From assembly GCA_045616125.1 (NCBI GenBank), contig JAZLGC010000092.1, positions 44,309 through 108,308 on the forward strand: 64,000 nucleotides of DNA, written 5' to 3'. Positions 40,472 through 50,308 of this stretch are shown in pieces. The notes beneath the pieces are model-generated. The model was not told the origin of the DNA and did no database searches. It saw only the letters and a program-made list of their open reading frames with translations. A program made the position numbers and the translations under genes. The DNA comes from Treponema_I sp045616125. Its GTDB lineage: Bacteria > Spirochaetota > Spirochaetia > Treponematales > Treponemataceae. How positions within the stretch are numbered: the first letter of the stretch is position 1; each line of letters starts with the position of its first letter.

Positions 40472-42743
40472 GTTCACTTATTACATCGGTTCGGGCTACT
40501 TCAAGAATGGCCCGGTCCCGGACAGGATCTGAAAGGCCAAGGGTGAAGTAACCGCTCTGCTGAATACCCGTAACATCACCAGGGCCACGAAGCCGCAAAT
40601 CTTCTTCTGCAATAAAAAAGCCGTCTACAGACTCGTGAAGCACCCGTAAACGAGACTTTCCCAGTTCCGTAAGCTTTTCCCCATAAATCAGAAAACACTG
40701 GCTCTGAGCGTCTCCTCGGCCGACACGTCCCCGAAGCTGATGAAGGGCAGCAAGACCGAACCGTTCGGCGCACTCGATAACCATACAGGTTGCATTGGGT
40801 ACATCAACACCTACTTCCACAACACTGGTGGCAACAAGAATCTGTATCTTGCCTTCACGGAATTCTTTCAGGATCTTAGTCTGTTCTTCGTCTTCTACCT
40901 GCGAATGGATAAGTGCACAGCGAAATCCCGGATACACCTGATGCTGCAGGAAATCAAACATCTCAACTGCACTCTTCAGTGTATTACCGGAAGCTGTAGA
41001 ACCTGGTCCGCCGGAACCGTTTTCCGGACCGGAAGAACCATCAGAATCAAAATCAACTCCCCCCATAAAATCTTCATCAAGAGAATGATCGTTACGGTCA
41101 ATAAGGGGATAGACAAAATAGGCCTGACGTCCGGCCATAAGTTCTGCCCGCACAGCTTCATATACCCGGCTTTCATTACCATCGCGGGTTAAGTGTGTAA
41201 CAATGGGCTTTCGGCCGGCCGGCATGGTTTTAATGGTGCAAACATCCAGATCCCCGAACACCGTAAGAGCCAGAGTCTGGGGAATAGGAGTTGCCGACAT
41301 GAGCAGAAAATCAGGGGCCAGTCCTTTTCCATCTATGCTTTGCCGACCTTTATCAAGAATGGCATTCCGCTGCACAACACCAAAGCGATGCTGCTCATCA
41401 ATGATGGCAAACTGCAGGTCCTTATACAGCACACTCTGACTGAACAGGGCATGGGTACCAATAAGAATATCTATTTCACCAGCCTTTAGGGCTGCAAGCA
41501 GTGGTTTTCTGGAAGAAGCAGCCACATTACCGGTTAAAAATGCAACCCGCACTCCCAGAACTTCAAGCTGTTTCGCTGCATTTTGGGCATGCTGTTTCGC
41601 CAGTATTTCAGTAGGAGCAAGAATGGCTACCTGTCCGCCATAGTCTATGGTGCGCAATGCCATGAAAAATGCGACCAGGGTTTTACCGCTACCAACATCA
41701 CCCTGTAACAACCGTGCCATATGAAACGGGTCATCAGACTGCAGACTGCCATCCCTGAAACCGTGACTTAAATCCATGTCCCGATTCATGTCCATGATTA
41801 CCTGTTTCTGGTCATGGGTCAGATCAAATGGCAATCGTTCATACAACTGCTTTTGCCGTGGGGAAAGAGTACGATTGAACTGACTGATATTTTGTTCCGC
41901 CGTTCCCTCTGCAACACCGCCCGCTACCTGATTTTCTTCCGTCATGCCATCGTTTTCAGTATTCCACAGCACAGCTTTTCCCGCATGGAGGGCAAGAGCT
42001 TTTTCAACACTACGACGCCGTGCCTGACTTTGGGATATGATTGATTTCTGAAACAGAAATAATTCTTCGTAAATAAAAGTAGCACGGGCATTTTCTGCCT
42101 GCACAAGATTTTCAGGCATATGCATGGCAAAAACAGCTTCCTGTTTATGCATCAGGTTTCGCTTTGCAATAACCGTCTGAGGAAGTTCATCATCTATACC
42201 CCGGGCATACTGTTTTAAAGCCTGAGCAACGGCTTTGCGCACGGTTCCCTGGTTCAGGCCGGCCGTTAGCGGATATACCGGAATCACTTTGGAATTGGGA
42301 ATGGGAGATGATGCAAGTTCAGCAAGATTTCCATGATGATTAAGAACCTGAGTATCAAAAGCAGTACACTGCAGCTGGTTATAGCGGGGGGTAAACTGAC
42401 CGGTAACGGCAATAACAGAGCCGATGGTCAACGTCTTTTCCAGGAACGCCCGGTTAAAGCAGACAAGTTCTGCCTGCGCTGTACCGTCGGAAATGGTAAT
42501 GCGCAGGGTTTTCATTTTGCCGTATCCAAACCAGCTGTGATTCAGGACCTGAGCAATGGTATGCACCCGGCCCTCATTCCACTGGGAAAGAGAACGGCGC
42601 TGGGTACGGTCATCATAATTACGGGGCCATAAGGTCAGAAGATCGGACACCGTAAAAACACCCAGCTTAGCCAGAAGTTTTGCAGTCTGGGTTCCTACGC
42701 CGGAAATGGCTGATACCGGAGTCTCAATCTCTTTCAGTTTCAT
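40455..42743 (-). CDS. recG: ATP-dependent DNA helicase RecG
   Basis: RecG remodels stalled forks and Holliday-type junctions. The 762-residue protein has the N-terminal wedge/OB domain (residues 1-200, with LWPRNYDDRT), Walker A LLQGDVGSGKTLVAF near 350, the DEQH box AIIDEQHRFGVVQR near 445, SATPIPQTLALTVFGDLDV near 485, and LRGRVGRGDAQSQCFLIY near 675. A Gly/Ser/Asp-rich insert (FDSDGSSGPENGSGGPGS) lies near residue 565 between conserved helicase blocks. A shorter low-complexity linker (VAGGVAEGTAEQN) lies near 270. It is the last gene of the mrp/dnaE/YggT/recG strand run, 13 bases from the YggT gene. Confidence 0.95.
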   Translation of the reverse strand: MKLKEIETPVSAISGVGTQTAKLLAKLGVFTVSDLLTLWPRNYDDRTQRRSLSQWNEGRVHTIAQVLNHSWFGYGKMKTLRITISDGTAQAELVCFNRAFLEKTLTIGSVIAVTGQFTPRYNQLQCTAFDTQVLNHHGNLAELASSPIPNSKVIPVYPLTAGLNQGTVRKAVAQALKQYARGIDDELPQTVIAKRNLMHKQEAVFAMHMPENLVQAENARATFIYEELFLFQKSIISQSQARRRSVEKALALHAGKAVLWNTENDGMTEENQVAGGVAEGTAEQNISQFNRTLSPRQKQLYERLPFDLTHDQKQVIMDMNRDMDLSHGFRDGSLQSDDPFHMARLLQGDVGSGKTLVAFFMALRTIDYGGQVAILAPTEILAKQHAQNAAKQLEVLGVRVAFLTGNVAASSRKPLLAALKAGEIDILIGTHALFSQSVLYKDLQFAIIDEQHRFGVVQRNAILDKGRQSIDGKGLAPDFLLMSATPIPQTLALTVFGDLDVCTIKTMPAGRKPIVTHLTRDGNESRVYEAVRAELMAGRQAYFVYPLIDRNDHSLDEDFMGGVDFDSDGSSGPENGSGGPGSTASGNTLKSAVEMFDFLQHQVYPGFRCALIHSQVEDEEQTKILKEFREGKIQILVATSVVEVGVDVPNATCMVIECAERFGLAALHQLRGRVGRGDAQSQCFLIYGEKLTELGKSRLRVLHESVDGFFIAEEDLRLRGPGDVTGIQQSGYFTLGLSDPVRDRAILEVARTDVISELNVRR

Positions 42744-42756
42744 GAAGCCTCAAAAA

Positions 42757-43365
42757 TCAGAAAGGCAGTTTTGCCAGCAGTTGGGCCAGATTTCCAAAGA
42801 CAAATGCCCCGGCAATCTGCAGAAGGATTCCTGCAACAAGAACAATGACCAGCTGGGTAGTAAACGAATAGGCCCCCCGTTTTTTGAACAGGGATGCAAA
42901 AATGCCGGTGATTTTTGATGAGATGCCGTAAATGGTACGGTCAATATTGTTCCACAACGGAGAATACGATTCTTTTTTAAGCAGAAAGAACACCAGACGA
43001 ATTGCGGTAAGAATGTTGACCAGGCCGATAACAGACGATGCAAGGGACCAGCAGATATTCAGCAATGATGCAATTACTACGCCAAACCGCAGCACACCGT
43101 AGATGGAAAGTTCGCTGAATAAGCCTGATACAAGAGTCAGTGCACCCAATGCCAGAACAGGAGAAAAATCAAGGCCGGCAAACTGCAGTATGTGCATGCG
43201 GCGGAAAATGTTCAGATAGGGGTCACAGATTTCAGAAAGAAAATAGCCAGCCTTTGACCGGTTCAGTTCCGGAATCCAGGTTAAGAATATACGGGCAAGG
43301 CACAGGAACATATAGATACTGAGTGCACTGGAAATTGTCCTGAAAATAAACTGTAGAGCGTGCAT
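42757..43365 (-). CDS. YggT-family membrane protein
   Basis: A 202-residue membrane protein with two YggT-type modules. Each has hydrophobic helices and a connecting motif: FLTWIPELNRSKAGYFLSEI followed by CDPYLNIFRR in the first, and a diverged copy after residue 105. YggT proteins are linked to osmotic tolerance or cell-division membrane functions, but the mechanism is not settled. The ATG at 43365 with AAGGA upstream is preferred over a TTG seven codons earlier. Position between dnaE and recG suggests co-transcription only. Confidence 0.8.
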   Translation of the reverse strand: MHALQFIFRTISSALSIYMFLCLARIFLTWIPELNRSKAGYFLSEICDPYLNIFRRMHILQFAGLDFSPVLALGALTLVSGLFSELSIYGVLRFGVVIASLLNICWSLASSVIGLVNILTAIRLVFFLLKKESYSPLWNNIDRTIYGISSKITGIFASLFKKRGAYSFTTQLVIVLVAGILLQIAGAFVFGNLAQLLAKLPF

Positions 43366-43401
43366 GGCAATAATCCTTGTTTTCAAAAAATAAGTAGAAT
43401 C

Positions 43402-46400
43402 TCAGGCGGTCCAGACATCCCGTACCTGATACTGCATCTTTACATCATCAAGAAAGTCATCAGTAGCAGGAACTTTCGTCAGGTTACCGGCTTTAATAAT
43501 GTACCGGTTACCGCCGTTATCTAAATGAAAATATACTAAACAATTTCCCGTATAGCCAAATAAAAACTCACGGAATTTCATCATATCCTTTTCTGCACAG
43601 AATCCGTTTTTCAGAAGGATGTGCACTTCCTGAATTGATTTCTGTTCCAGCTCATTCATATCAAGAATTTCATCAACCAGGAAACTTGGCTGATCACGGG
43701 TACCGTCAACTTCGCCGCGGAATGCCAGAACAGCATCCTGCTGGACAAGCGGTGCCAGCCGTTCCCAGGTGTTTGCAAAGAATGTCAGGTCAATCTGACC
43801 GTCAAGATCCCCTAATTTTCCAAAACACATCAGTTTTCCGCTTTTTGGTGTGTATGGTCGAAGCCCCTGAACCATACCGATGGCAACCCACTTTTTCCGC
43901 TGACGCCGTTCACGACGGTAGCCGCCCTGACCGTTTGCGCCGCCGGAGTTTCCACCATGCTTTGCTTCCCAGGCTTCATTTTCAGCCTTATCCTGAGCAG
44001 CTGCCTGAGTAATGTTGGCAGAAGTCAGGGTGGCGCATTTTTTCATGATGTCCCGGTAGCCATCGAGAGGGTGGCCGGAAATATAAAATCCAATCAGTTC
44101 TTTTTCGATGGCAAGTTTTTCAAGTTCGGTCCAGTCTTCACAGGTAGTAAACTTGTAATCTTCAAATTCTTTTTCGCCGCTTTCTTCAAAGAGGCTGGCC
44201 TGTCCATATTCGCTGGCGGCCTTTTTTGCATCTACATAAGCAGTGGCACCTTCTATGTTCTGCAGCATCTGAGGACGGCTCATACCAAAGCAGTCAAGAC
44301 CGCCGGTTTTAATCAGGGTTTCAAGGGTACGTTTGTTGATTTTCTGGTCAGAAACACGTTCAAGAAAGTCCATAAAGCTCTGATACGGCCCGTTAGTCTC
44401 ACGTTCTTTAACGATTTCTTCTGCAACAGCACCTCCAACACCCTTAATACCACGGAGGCCAAATACAATATGACCGTCAATAACGTCAAAGTTAACGTCC
44501 GAGCGGTTTACATCAGGTCCGTCTACCGGAATGCCCATGCGGCGGGCTTCTGCAATATATTCAGGAAGCGTATCGGTAGAGGTAATCTCGTTGGTTAAGT
44601 TGGCAGCCATGAATTCTGCCGCATAGTGGCACTTTAAGTAACCGGTGCGGTAAGCAAGAACGGTATAGGCTGCAGCATGAGACTTATTGAAACCGTAGTT
44701 GGCAAACGGAATCATGATGTCAAAGATTTCGTCGGCATGTTCCTTGGTAAAGCCTTCTTTTACAGCGCCTTCTTCAAACTCAGCCTTCTTCCCCATCAAT
44801 ACTTCAAGCTTTTTCTTACCCATGGCACGGCGCAACATGTCAGCTCCACCAAGAGAGAAGCCGGCAATACGCTGGGAAACCTGCATGATCTGTTCCTGGT
44901 ATACCATTACTCCGTAAGTTTCCTTCAGAATGCCTTCCAGACAGGGGTCCGGATACTTTACGGTACTGGGGTCGTTCTTACCGTCTACGAAAGTCTGGAT
45001 GTAATCCATAGGGCCCGGACGATACAGAGCGTTCATTGCTACCAGGTCGGTAATCTTTTCAGGATGCAGGACGCGCATCCACTTCTGCATACCGGGAGAT
45101 TCAAACTGGAAAATGGCAACCGTATCACCACGGCAGAACAGTTCGTATGTTTCAGGGTCCGTATCCGGTACAGTGCTGACACTGAATTCAGGAGTACCTG
45201 CCGGCCGATGCTTGTTGACAATATCTTCTGCGTAGCGGATAAGAGACAGGGTTTTAAGACCCAGATAGTCAAATTTAACCAGTCCGCAGGGCTCGATAAT
45301 ATCCATGGTATACTGAACGGCAACTTCACCGGTTTTATTATCCTTGAATACCGGCGCCCAGTCAGGCAGCGGTGTAAGTCCGATTACCATACCGGATGCA
45401 TGGAGACCAGTATTACGGACACAGCCTTCAAGTTTTAATGCCAACTCAAACAGTTTCTGGTATCGCGGATCATCTTTATAAGGAATAAGCTGGCCGCCGT
45501 CAGGCATTTTTTCCGTTGGAGGATTAAAACAGTCCTTCAGTTTTGCCTTAGGATTATCAGGAACACACTTTTTCAGCATGTTTACTTCAGCAAGGGGGAT
45601 TTCAAGAATACGGCCAACGTCGGCAATACAGTTTTTGGGCTTTAAGGTACCAAAGGTTACGATATGGCCAACGTTTTCCGGATGATACAGATCCTGAGTG
45701 TGTTTGATGATGTCCTGGCGGTAGTCGAAGTCCATGTCAACGTCAAAGTCAGGCATGGAAACACGTTCAGGATTCAAAAAGCGTTCAAAAATAAGGCCGA
45801 ACTTAAAGGGATCAATGTCAGTAATACCCATACAGTAGGCAACAAGAGATCCGGCACCGGAACCACGGCCCGGACCAATGGGAATATAGGGCTTGGGACA
45901 GTCATGAACCGTATCCCAGGTAGATTTTGACCAGTTGATAAACTCCCATACAATCAGGAAGTAACCGGAGAAACCCATGCTGAAAATAATGCCGATTTCG
46001 TATTCAGCACGTTCACGGATTTCTGGCGTAATTTCCGGATACCGTTTTTTTAAGCCCTCTTCTACAATGTGACGGACAAAGTCGTTCTGATTTGCCTGAT
46101 AATCGTCGCCATGGGTCTGATACTCTTTTGGCAGCTCAAACCGTGGCAGGGTTCCTTTCAGTTCGGGAGTAGAATACTGATGAATGGTCAGGTCACACAT
46201 GGATGCAATTTTCAGGGTATTGTCCATGGCTTCCTGAATGTCAGCATCGGTAATGCCGGGAATATTTTTAAGAACGCCGGCCATTTCTTCTTCGGTCTTC
46301 ATGTACCATTCAGGACCGCCCATAGGTTCAACATCCTTTAATGGCTTTTTCTGTCCGATGGCAACAAGGGCATTCTGGGCTTCAGCGTCTTCTTTATTTA

Positions 46401-47097
46401 CATAGTGGATATCATTGGTAAGAACCAGGCCGATACCAAGATTGTGGGCCAGTTTTACCAGTTTTGGAGCAACTTCAATCTGGTCCTGAAGAAAGTGGTT
46501 CTGTACTTCGATGTAATAGTTATCAGGGCCAAAAAGGTCACGGTATTTTTTTGCAACTTCGTAGGCTTCTTCATCACGGCCGCACAAGAGCAGCTGAGGA
46601 ATTTCTCCTGCAATACAGGCAGAACAGCAGATAAGGCCTTCGTGGTATTTTTCAAGAAGCTCCCAGTCTATACGGGGACGGTAGTAGAATCCTTCCTGGA
46701 ATGCGATGGAAGAAAGCCAGCTCATGTTTTTGTAACCGGTCTGGTTTTTACACAGAAGGATCAAGTGGAAGTATTTGGCATGTTTGCCGTTACGGCCGTA
46801 GGGTACGGATTCTTTTTCAAGATGGCTGCCATAGGCCATATAGAACTCTGAACCGACAATCGGGTTGATACCGTTGGCGTGACACAGGTGTTCAAAGTTC
46901 AAGACACCGAACATGTTGCCGTGGTCCGTTAAGGCCAGGGCCGGCATGTTCAGTTCTTTGGCACGGTGTACCAGGTCACGGACCTTGCCGTGACCGTCAA
47001 GGAGTGAGTAGTCAGAATGGACGTGCAGATGTACGAATTTTGATTCGGGAACACCTTCGTTATCAATATCTTTAAATTTTTCAAACCAGTCTGCCAT
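43402..47097 (-). CDS. dnaE: DNA polymerase III alpha subunit
   Basis: The replicative polymerase, 1231 residues. The N-terminal PHP domain starts FVHLHVHSDYSLLDGHGKV (residue 22). The polymerase active site carries PDFDVDMDFDYRQDI near 455 with the catalytic aspartates, and GRGSGAGSLVAYCMGITDID just before it. Later blocks are ALYRPGPMDYI near 695, YGVMVYQEQIMQVSQRIAGF near 730 and NKSHAAAYTVLAYRTGYLK near 805. HhH and OB-fold domains fill the C-terminus (GMVQGLRPYTPKSGKLMCF near 1090). It is the DnaE1 type. GGGGAG precedes the ATG. Confidence 0.97.
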   Translation of the reverse strand: MADWFEKFKDIDNEGVPESKFVHLHVHSDYSLLDGHGKVRDLVHRAKELNMPALALTDHGNMFGVLNFEHLCHANGINPIVGSEFYMAYGSHLEKESVPYGRNGKHAKYFHLILLCKNQTGYKNMSWLSSIAFQEGFYYRPRIDWELLEKYHEGLICCSACIAGEIPQLLLCGRDEEAYEVAKKYRDLFGPDNYYIEVQNHFLQDQIEVAPKLVKLAHNLGIGLVLTNDIHYVNKEDAEAQNALVAIGQKKPLKDVEPMGGPEWYMKTEEEMAGVLKNIPGITDADIQEAMDNTLKIASMCDLTIHQYSTPELKGTLPRFELPKEYQTHGDDYQANQNDFVRHIVEEGLKKRYPEITPEIRERAEYEIGIIFSMGFSGYFLIVWEFINWSKSTWDTVHDCPKPYIPIGPGRGSGAGSLVAYCMGITDIDPFKFGLIFERFLNPERVSMPDFDVDMDFDYRQDIIKHTQDLYHPENVGHIVTFGTLKPKNCIADVGRILEIPLAEVNMLKKCVPDNPKAKLKDCFNPPTEKMPDGGQLIPYKDDPRYQKLFELALKLEGCVRNTGLHASGMVIGLTPLPDWAPVFKDNKTGEVAVQYTMDIIEPCGLVKFDYLGLKTLSLIRYAEDIVNKHRPAGTPEFSVSTVPDTDPETYELFCRGDTVAIFQFESPGMQKWMRVLHPEKITDLVAMNALYRPGPMDYIQTFVDGKNDPSTVKYPDPCLEGILKETYGVMVYQEQIMQVSQRIAGFSLGGADMLRRAMGKKKLEVLMGKKAEFEEGAVKEGFTKEHADEIFDIMIPFANYGFNKSHAAAYTVLAYRTGYLKCHYAAEFMAANLTNEITSTDTLPEYIAEARRMGIPVDGPDVNRSDVNFDVIDGHIVFGLRGIKGVGGAVAEEIVKERETNGPYQSFMDFLERVSDQKINKRTLETLIKTGGLDCFGMSRPQMLQNIEGATAYVDAKKAASEYGQASLFEESGEKEFEDYKFTTCEDWTELEKLAIEKELIGFYISGHPLDGYRDIMKKCATLTSANITQAAAQDKAENEAWEAKHGGNSGGANGQGGYRRERRQRKKWVAIGMVQGLRPYTPKSGKLMCFGKLGDLDGQIDLTFFANTWERLAPLVQQDAVLAFRGEVDGTRDQPSFLVDEILDMNELEQKSIQEVHILLKNGFCAEKDMMKFREFLFGYTGNCLVYFHLDNGGNRYIIKAGNLTKVPATDDFLDDVKMQYQVRDVWTA

Positions 47098-47159
47098 ACA
47101 CTCCCCTTAATGAAATCTGCAGGTTCCCTGAGTAAAGCCATGGGTTCCTGTAGTAACTT

Positions 47160-47291
47160 GAAAAATCTACCGGTGTGCTGAGGAATTTCAAAACCGCTAG
47201 CTAGCGTCGCTACAGACGAAGCCTGGCAAGGAAACTATTGAACCAGGCTTCGACAGTTTTTGAAATTCCCCCTCCCACCTCCCGATTTTTC
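47160..47291. repeat. Large nested inverted-repeat element (MITE-like or structured RNA)
   Basis: Four nested pairings close one 132-base structure: GAAAAATC/GATTTTTC (47160/47284), GGTG/CACC (47172/47276), GGAATTTCAAAA/TTTTGAAATTCC (47182/47258) and GAAGCCTGG/CCAGGCTTC (47218/47243). The self-complementary GCTAGCTAGC lies inside at 47196. It occupies most of the 210-base gap between mrp and dnaE. No ORF is present. Confidence 0.75.
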
Positions 47292-47307
47292 ATATTCCTG
47301 ACAAAGT

Positions 47308-48141
47308 TTATTTACTCAGCTCTTTCAGCATTTCTGCCATGCCGTCAAGCCAGATACCTTCTACAGATTCAATCTGGCCGGCATCGGCTTTTGATGCGAT
47401 GACTGGATCAATGGGCACACGGGCTGCAGTTTTTACGCCGTATTTCTGGGCAATTTCATCAATATGGCTTTTGCCGAATACTTCTATTTTCTTACCGCAA
47501 TCCGGGCAGCTTACGTAGCTCATGTTTTCAACAAGGCCAAGAACCGGAAGGTTCATCATGTTGGCCATCTTCATGGCTTTTTCTACAATCATTCCAACCA
47601 GCTCCTGTGGAGAGGTAGCAATAACAATACCGTCAACAGGCAGGCTCTGGAAAACCGTCAGCGGTACGTCGCCGGTTCCCGGAGGCATATCAACAAACAG
47701 GTAATCAATATCGCCCCAGATAACGTCAGTCCAGAACTGTTTTACGGCACCGGCAATTACCGGACCGCGCCATACTACCGGGTCACTGTTGTTTTCCAGG
47801 AGCAGGTTCAAAGACATAACTTTAATATTGTTCTGAGTAGTTACAGGATAGATACCAGTCTCATCGCCACCGGCCTTTTCAGTAAGTCCGAAGGCACAGG
47901 GAATTGAAGGTCCGGTAATATCTGCATCAAGAATACCAACATTATATCCCAGACGGCTCATAAGAACTGCAAGATATGAAGTAACAAATGACTTACCTAC
48001 ACCACCTTTTCCACTGGCAACGGCAATCACTTTTTTGATGTGGCTTTTTTCGTGTGGTTTTTCAAGAAAACTCTGAGGTTTTTCACGGCTCGCGCAGTTT
48101 GAACCGCAGCTTTCGCAGTTATGGGAACATGCGTCACTCAT
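47308..48141 (-). CDS. mrp: Mrp/ApbC-type P-loop iron-sulfur cluster carrier
   Basis: A 277-residue Mrp ATPase that delivers Fe-S clusters to apoproteins. The deviant Walker A is VASGKGGVGKSF near residue 44, switch II is DYLFVDMPPGTGDVPL near 145, and the conserved CPDCGK pair near 217 holds the cluster. The N-terminus has an additional cysteine cluster (CSHNCESCGSNC), an extension found in several anaerobe Mrp proteins. The ATG at 48141 has AAGGAG upstream; a 16-codon upstream extension is rejected. A TATACT about 70 bases before the start (48218-48213) is its likely -10. Confidence 0.92.
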   Translation of the reverse strand: MSDACSHNCESCGSNCASREKPQSFLEKPHEKSHIKKVIAVASGKGGVGKSFVTSYLAVLMSRLGYNVGILDADITGPSIPCAFGLTEKAGGDETGIYPVTTQNNIKVMSLNLLLENNSDPVVWRGPVIAGAVKQFWTDVIWGDIDYLFVDMPPGTGDVPLTVFQSLPVDGIVIATSPQELVGMIVEKAMKMANMMNLPVLGLVENMSYVSCPDCGKKIEVFGKSHIDEIAQKYGVKTAARVPIDPVIASKADAGQIESVEGIWLDGMAEMLKELSK

Positions 48142-48240
48142 ACTATTCTCCTTATCATGCCTCCGCTCACGCAGTTGCACGATTATCACTAAGATAGGGT
48201 AAATGTCCGCATAGTATACCCGAAATTTTGGTGTATGTGA

Positions 48241-48246
48241 TATACT
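48241..48246 (+). promoter_or_regulatory. -10 box predicting a leaderless mRNA with GTG start
   Basis: TATACT ends six bases before the GTG at 48253, so the predicted start base is the G of GTG. No Shine-Dalgarno and no clear -35 are present. The mrp promoter faces the other way 23 bases upstream. Confidence 0.55.
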
Positions 48247-48252
48247 TTTTCT

Positions 48253-50280
48253 GTGAATCTCAAAAAGATATCCGCTATCAGTACCATCATTCTTCTTCTC
48301 GTTACGCTCTCTGCCTGTTCCAAAAAACAGGCAAACGATATCATTTCATTGACAGATAAATGGTACTGGACTTCCGATATAACCGATGATACCAGTTTTA
48401 CAAAAATTGAAAACAAAAAAGAACTGTATCACCTGGACAGAAAACTTCAGGAACGGCAGGGTGTTATCTTTTTAGTTGCAGATTTTTATGTCCCGGAATT
48501 CATGCACAGTTATGACCTTACATTTTATCTTGGAAGAGCACGAATTGCTGACCGGGTATACCTGAATGGTGAATTTATTGGAAAAGGCGGTATGTTTCCC
48601 CCGGAATTGTTTACGGCAGGATACGGAACACGCTCATATTCCATCAGCGACCGCCTGCTGAACTATGCAGGGAAAAACCGGCTGATTGTTGAATTATACG
48701 TAAATGAACAGGGTGGTCTGTATTCTGACAGTTTTATCGGCAGTTCCTTCTCTGTTTTGCAGATACAGGGTCATGAGAACTTTTATCACTCCCGCATTAA
48801 CGAAGTATTCAGTTTTTTCATGATTCTGATTTTCATCTTCTATCTGTGCCAGTATTTTGCCCGGCCGGAACAGAAAGAACACTTATATTATGCATTGCTG
48901 AACTTTTTCACCGCATTCTTTCTGCTTCCATTCTTTGTCAGCGAAATTCCTGCCATTAACCCCAAAATAATTGATTTTCGTATGTTCAGTCAGCTATTCA
49001 TTGTTGTAGCAGCTATCATTACTTCATTTTTTGCAACTACGTACATACGTTGTTTCATCAAGCAGCCTAATACCGAAAATGTCATAATCTGTCGTATTGC
49101 ACTGGTTATCATGCCCATTATCGTTCTTTTCCAGCTTAACGACTACAGTACGTTTATCCGTGCCGTTCCCTTCTTCTTTCTTTTTGTCGGTATTCAAATT
49201 ATGTTTGCCGTCTGGCCCCTGTTAGTCGGACTATTCAACGGCAACCCGTTATGCCGGTCACTGATTACATCGTTCCTGCCTGTCATCATTACAGTGTTCC
49301 TTGATTTTTATGTCCACATACTCAGACAGAACTCTTCCCTGCCATTTTTTACCATCTTTGGCTGGCAGGCTACTCTTGTTACCAACCTGACACTGCTCAG
49401 CTACCGGTTAAACAGGCTTCATATAAAAATTGAGGAACTGAATGATTCCCTTGAAAAAGAAGTTCAGAAACGTACCCGTGAACTGATAAAGTCTAACCAG
49501 GCACTGGAACTGCAGATACAACGAAACAAACAGGATATGGAATATGCCCTGAACGTTCAGAAGAATTTCTTTCCTAAAGAGTTACCTGTTTTTGATGAAT
49601 GGGAATTAGGATACCACCTGCAGCCAACCAGTGGTGTTTCCGGTGATTTTTTTGACTTTTTCATGAATAGAGGGAAACTGCGGGGACTGGCACTGTTTGA
49701 TGTTTCAGGCCACGGATTGGGTGCCGGTCTTGTTACCATGCTCTGCAAAAGCATCATCGAAGACAAATTCAACACGACAAATCCTTTACAGATTGTTCTG
49801 ATGAATATGCACTACTCCATCATTGCACAGAAAGGAGATATAGAGAATTATCTGGCAGGTTTTCTGCTCAGACTACGGGATGATGGTACAGGAGAACTGG
49901 CCGGTGCCGGATACCAGCCTCCGGTTCTTGTTCATCGCAGTATCCAGGAAAGCGAGTTGATTTCTCCACCGGCAGGTACGGCCCAGTATGGTGTCATCGG
50001 TATGTCAGATATGGCTGTTTCTTTTGCGGTTGCTCCGTTCAAAATGCTTCCCGGAGATGCCATGCTCTTATACACCGATGGAATCACCGAAGCATCTGAT
50101 CCTCACGGAATTCAATATGGCAGGGATATGGTTGAAAAAGTGTTCAGCAATCTGGTGTACAGCCAGAGTGATGCATCTGCCCAGCAACTAGCAGATGCCG
50201 TAATCCAGTCGCTGAAGAGATTCACTCTGAGTGATACATTTGACGATGATGTGACAATACTTGTCCTGAAACGTAAGTAA
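48253..50280 (+). CDS. 7TM-DISM receptor-like lipoprotein with SpoIIE/PP2C phosphatase domain
   Basis: A 675-residue sensor phosphatase. An N-terminal signal with LSAC (cysteine 22) is followed by an extracytoplasmic domain (25-180), seven membrane helices (about 185-390), a coiled coil (EELNDSLEKEVQKRTRELIK) and a SpoIIE-type phosphatase domain (450-675). Metal-binding aspartates are in LFDVSGHGLGAGLVT, ML-LYTDGITEAS and SDTFDDDVTILVL. It should dephosphorylate a serine/threonine of a partner, usually an anti-sigma antagonist. No such partner is adjacent. It starts with GTG directly behind a -10 box. Confidence 0.88.
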   Translation: MNLKKISAISTIILLLVTLSACSKKQANDIISLTDKWYWTSDITDDTSFTKIENKKELYHLDRKLQERQGVIFLVADFYVPEFMHSYDLTFYLGRARIADRVYLNGEFIGKGGMFPPELFTAGYGTRSYSISDRLLNYAGKNRLIVELYVNEQGGLYSDSFIGSSFSVLQIQGHENFYHSRINEVFSFFMILIFIFYLCQYFARPEQKEHLYYALLNFFTAFFLLPFFVSEIPAINPKIIDFRMFSQLFIVVAAIITSFFATTYIRCFIKQPNTENVIICRIALVIMPIIVLFQLNDYSTFIRAVPFFFLFVGIQIMFAVWPLLVGLFNGNPLCRSLITSFLPVIITVFLDFYVHILRQNSSLPFFTIFGWQATLVTNLTLLSYRLNRLHIKIEELNDSLEKEVQKRTRELIKSNQALELQIQRNKQDMEYALNVQKNFFPKELPVFDEWELGYHLQPTSGVSGDFFDFFMNRGKLRGLALFDVSGHGLGAGLVTMLCKSIIEDKFNTTNPLQIVLMNMHYSIIAQKGDIENYLAGFLLRLRDDGTGELAGAGYQPPVLVHRSIQESELISPPAGTAQYGVIGMSDMAVSFAVAPFKMLPGDAMLLYTDGITEASDPHGIQYGRDMVEKVFSNLVYSQSDASAQQLADAVIQSLKRFTLSDTFDDDVTILVLKRK

Positions 50281-50308
50281 TGATTACTGATTACAATTCA
50301 GAACAGTA

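Noticed and set aside
44677..45438. Long plus-strand open frames opposite dnaE, such as 253 codons at this position
   Set aside because: They are antisense shadows of a clearly conserved polymerase gene with no start signals or recognisable protein features.
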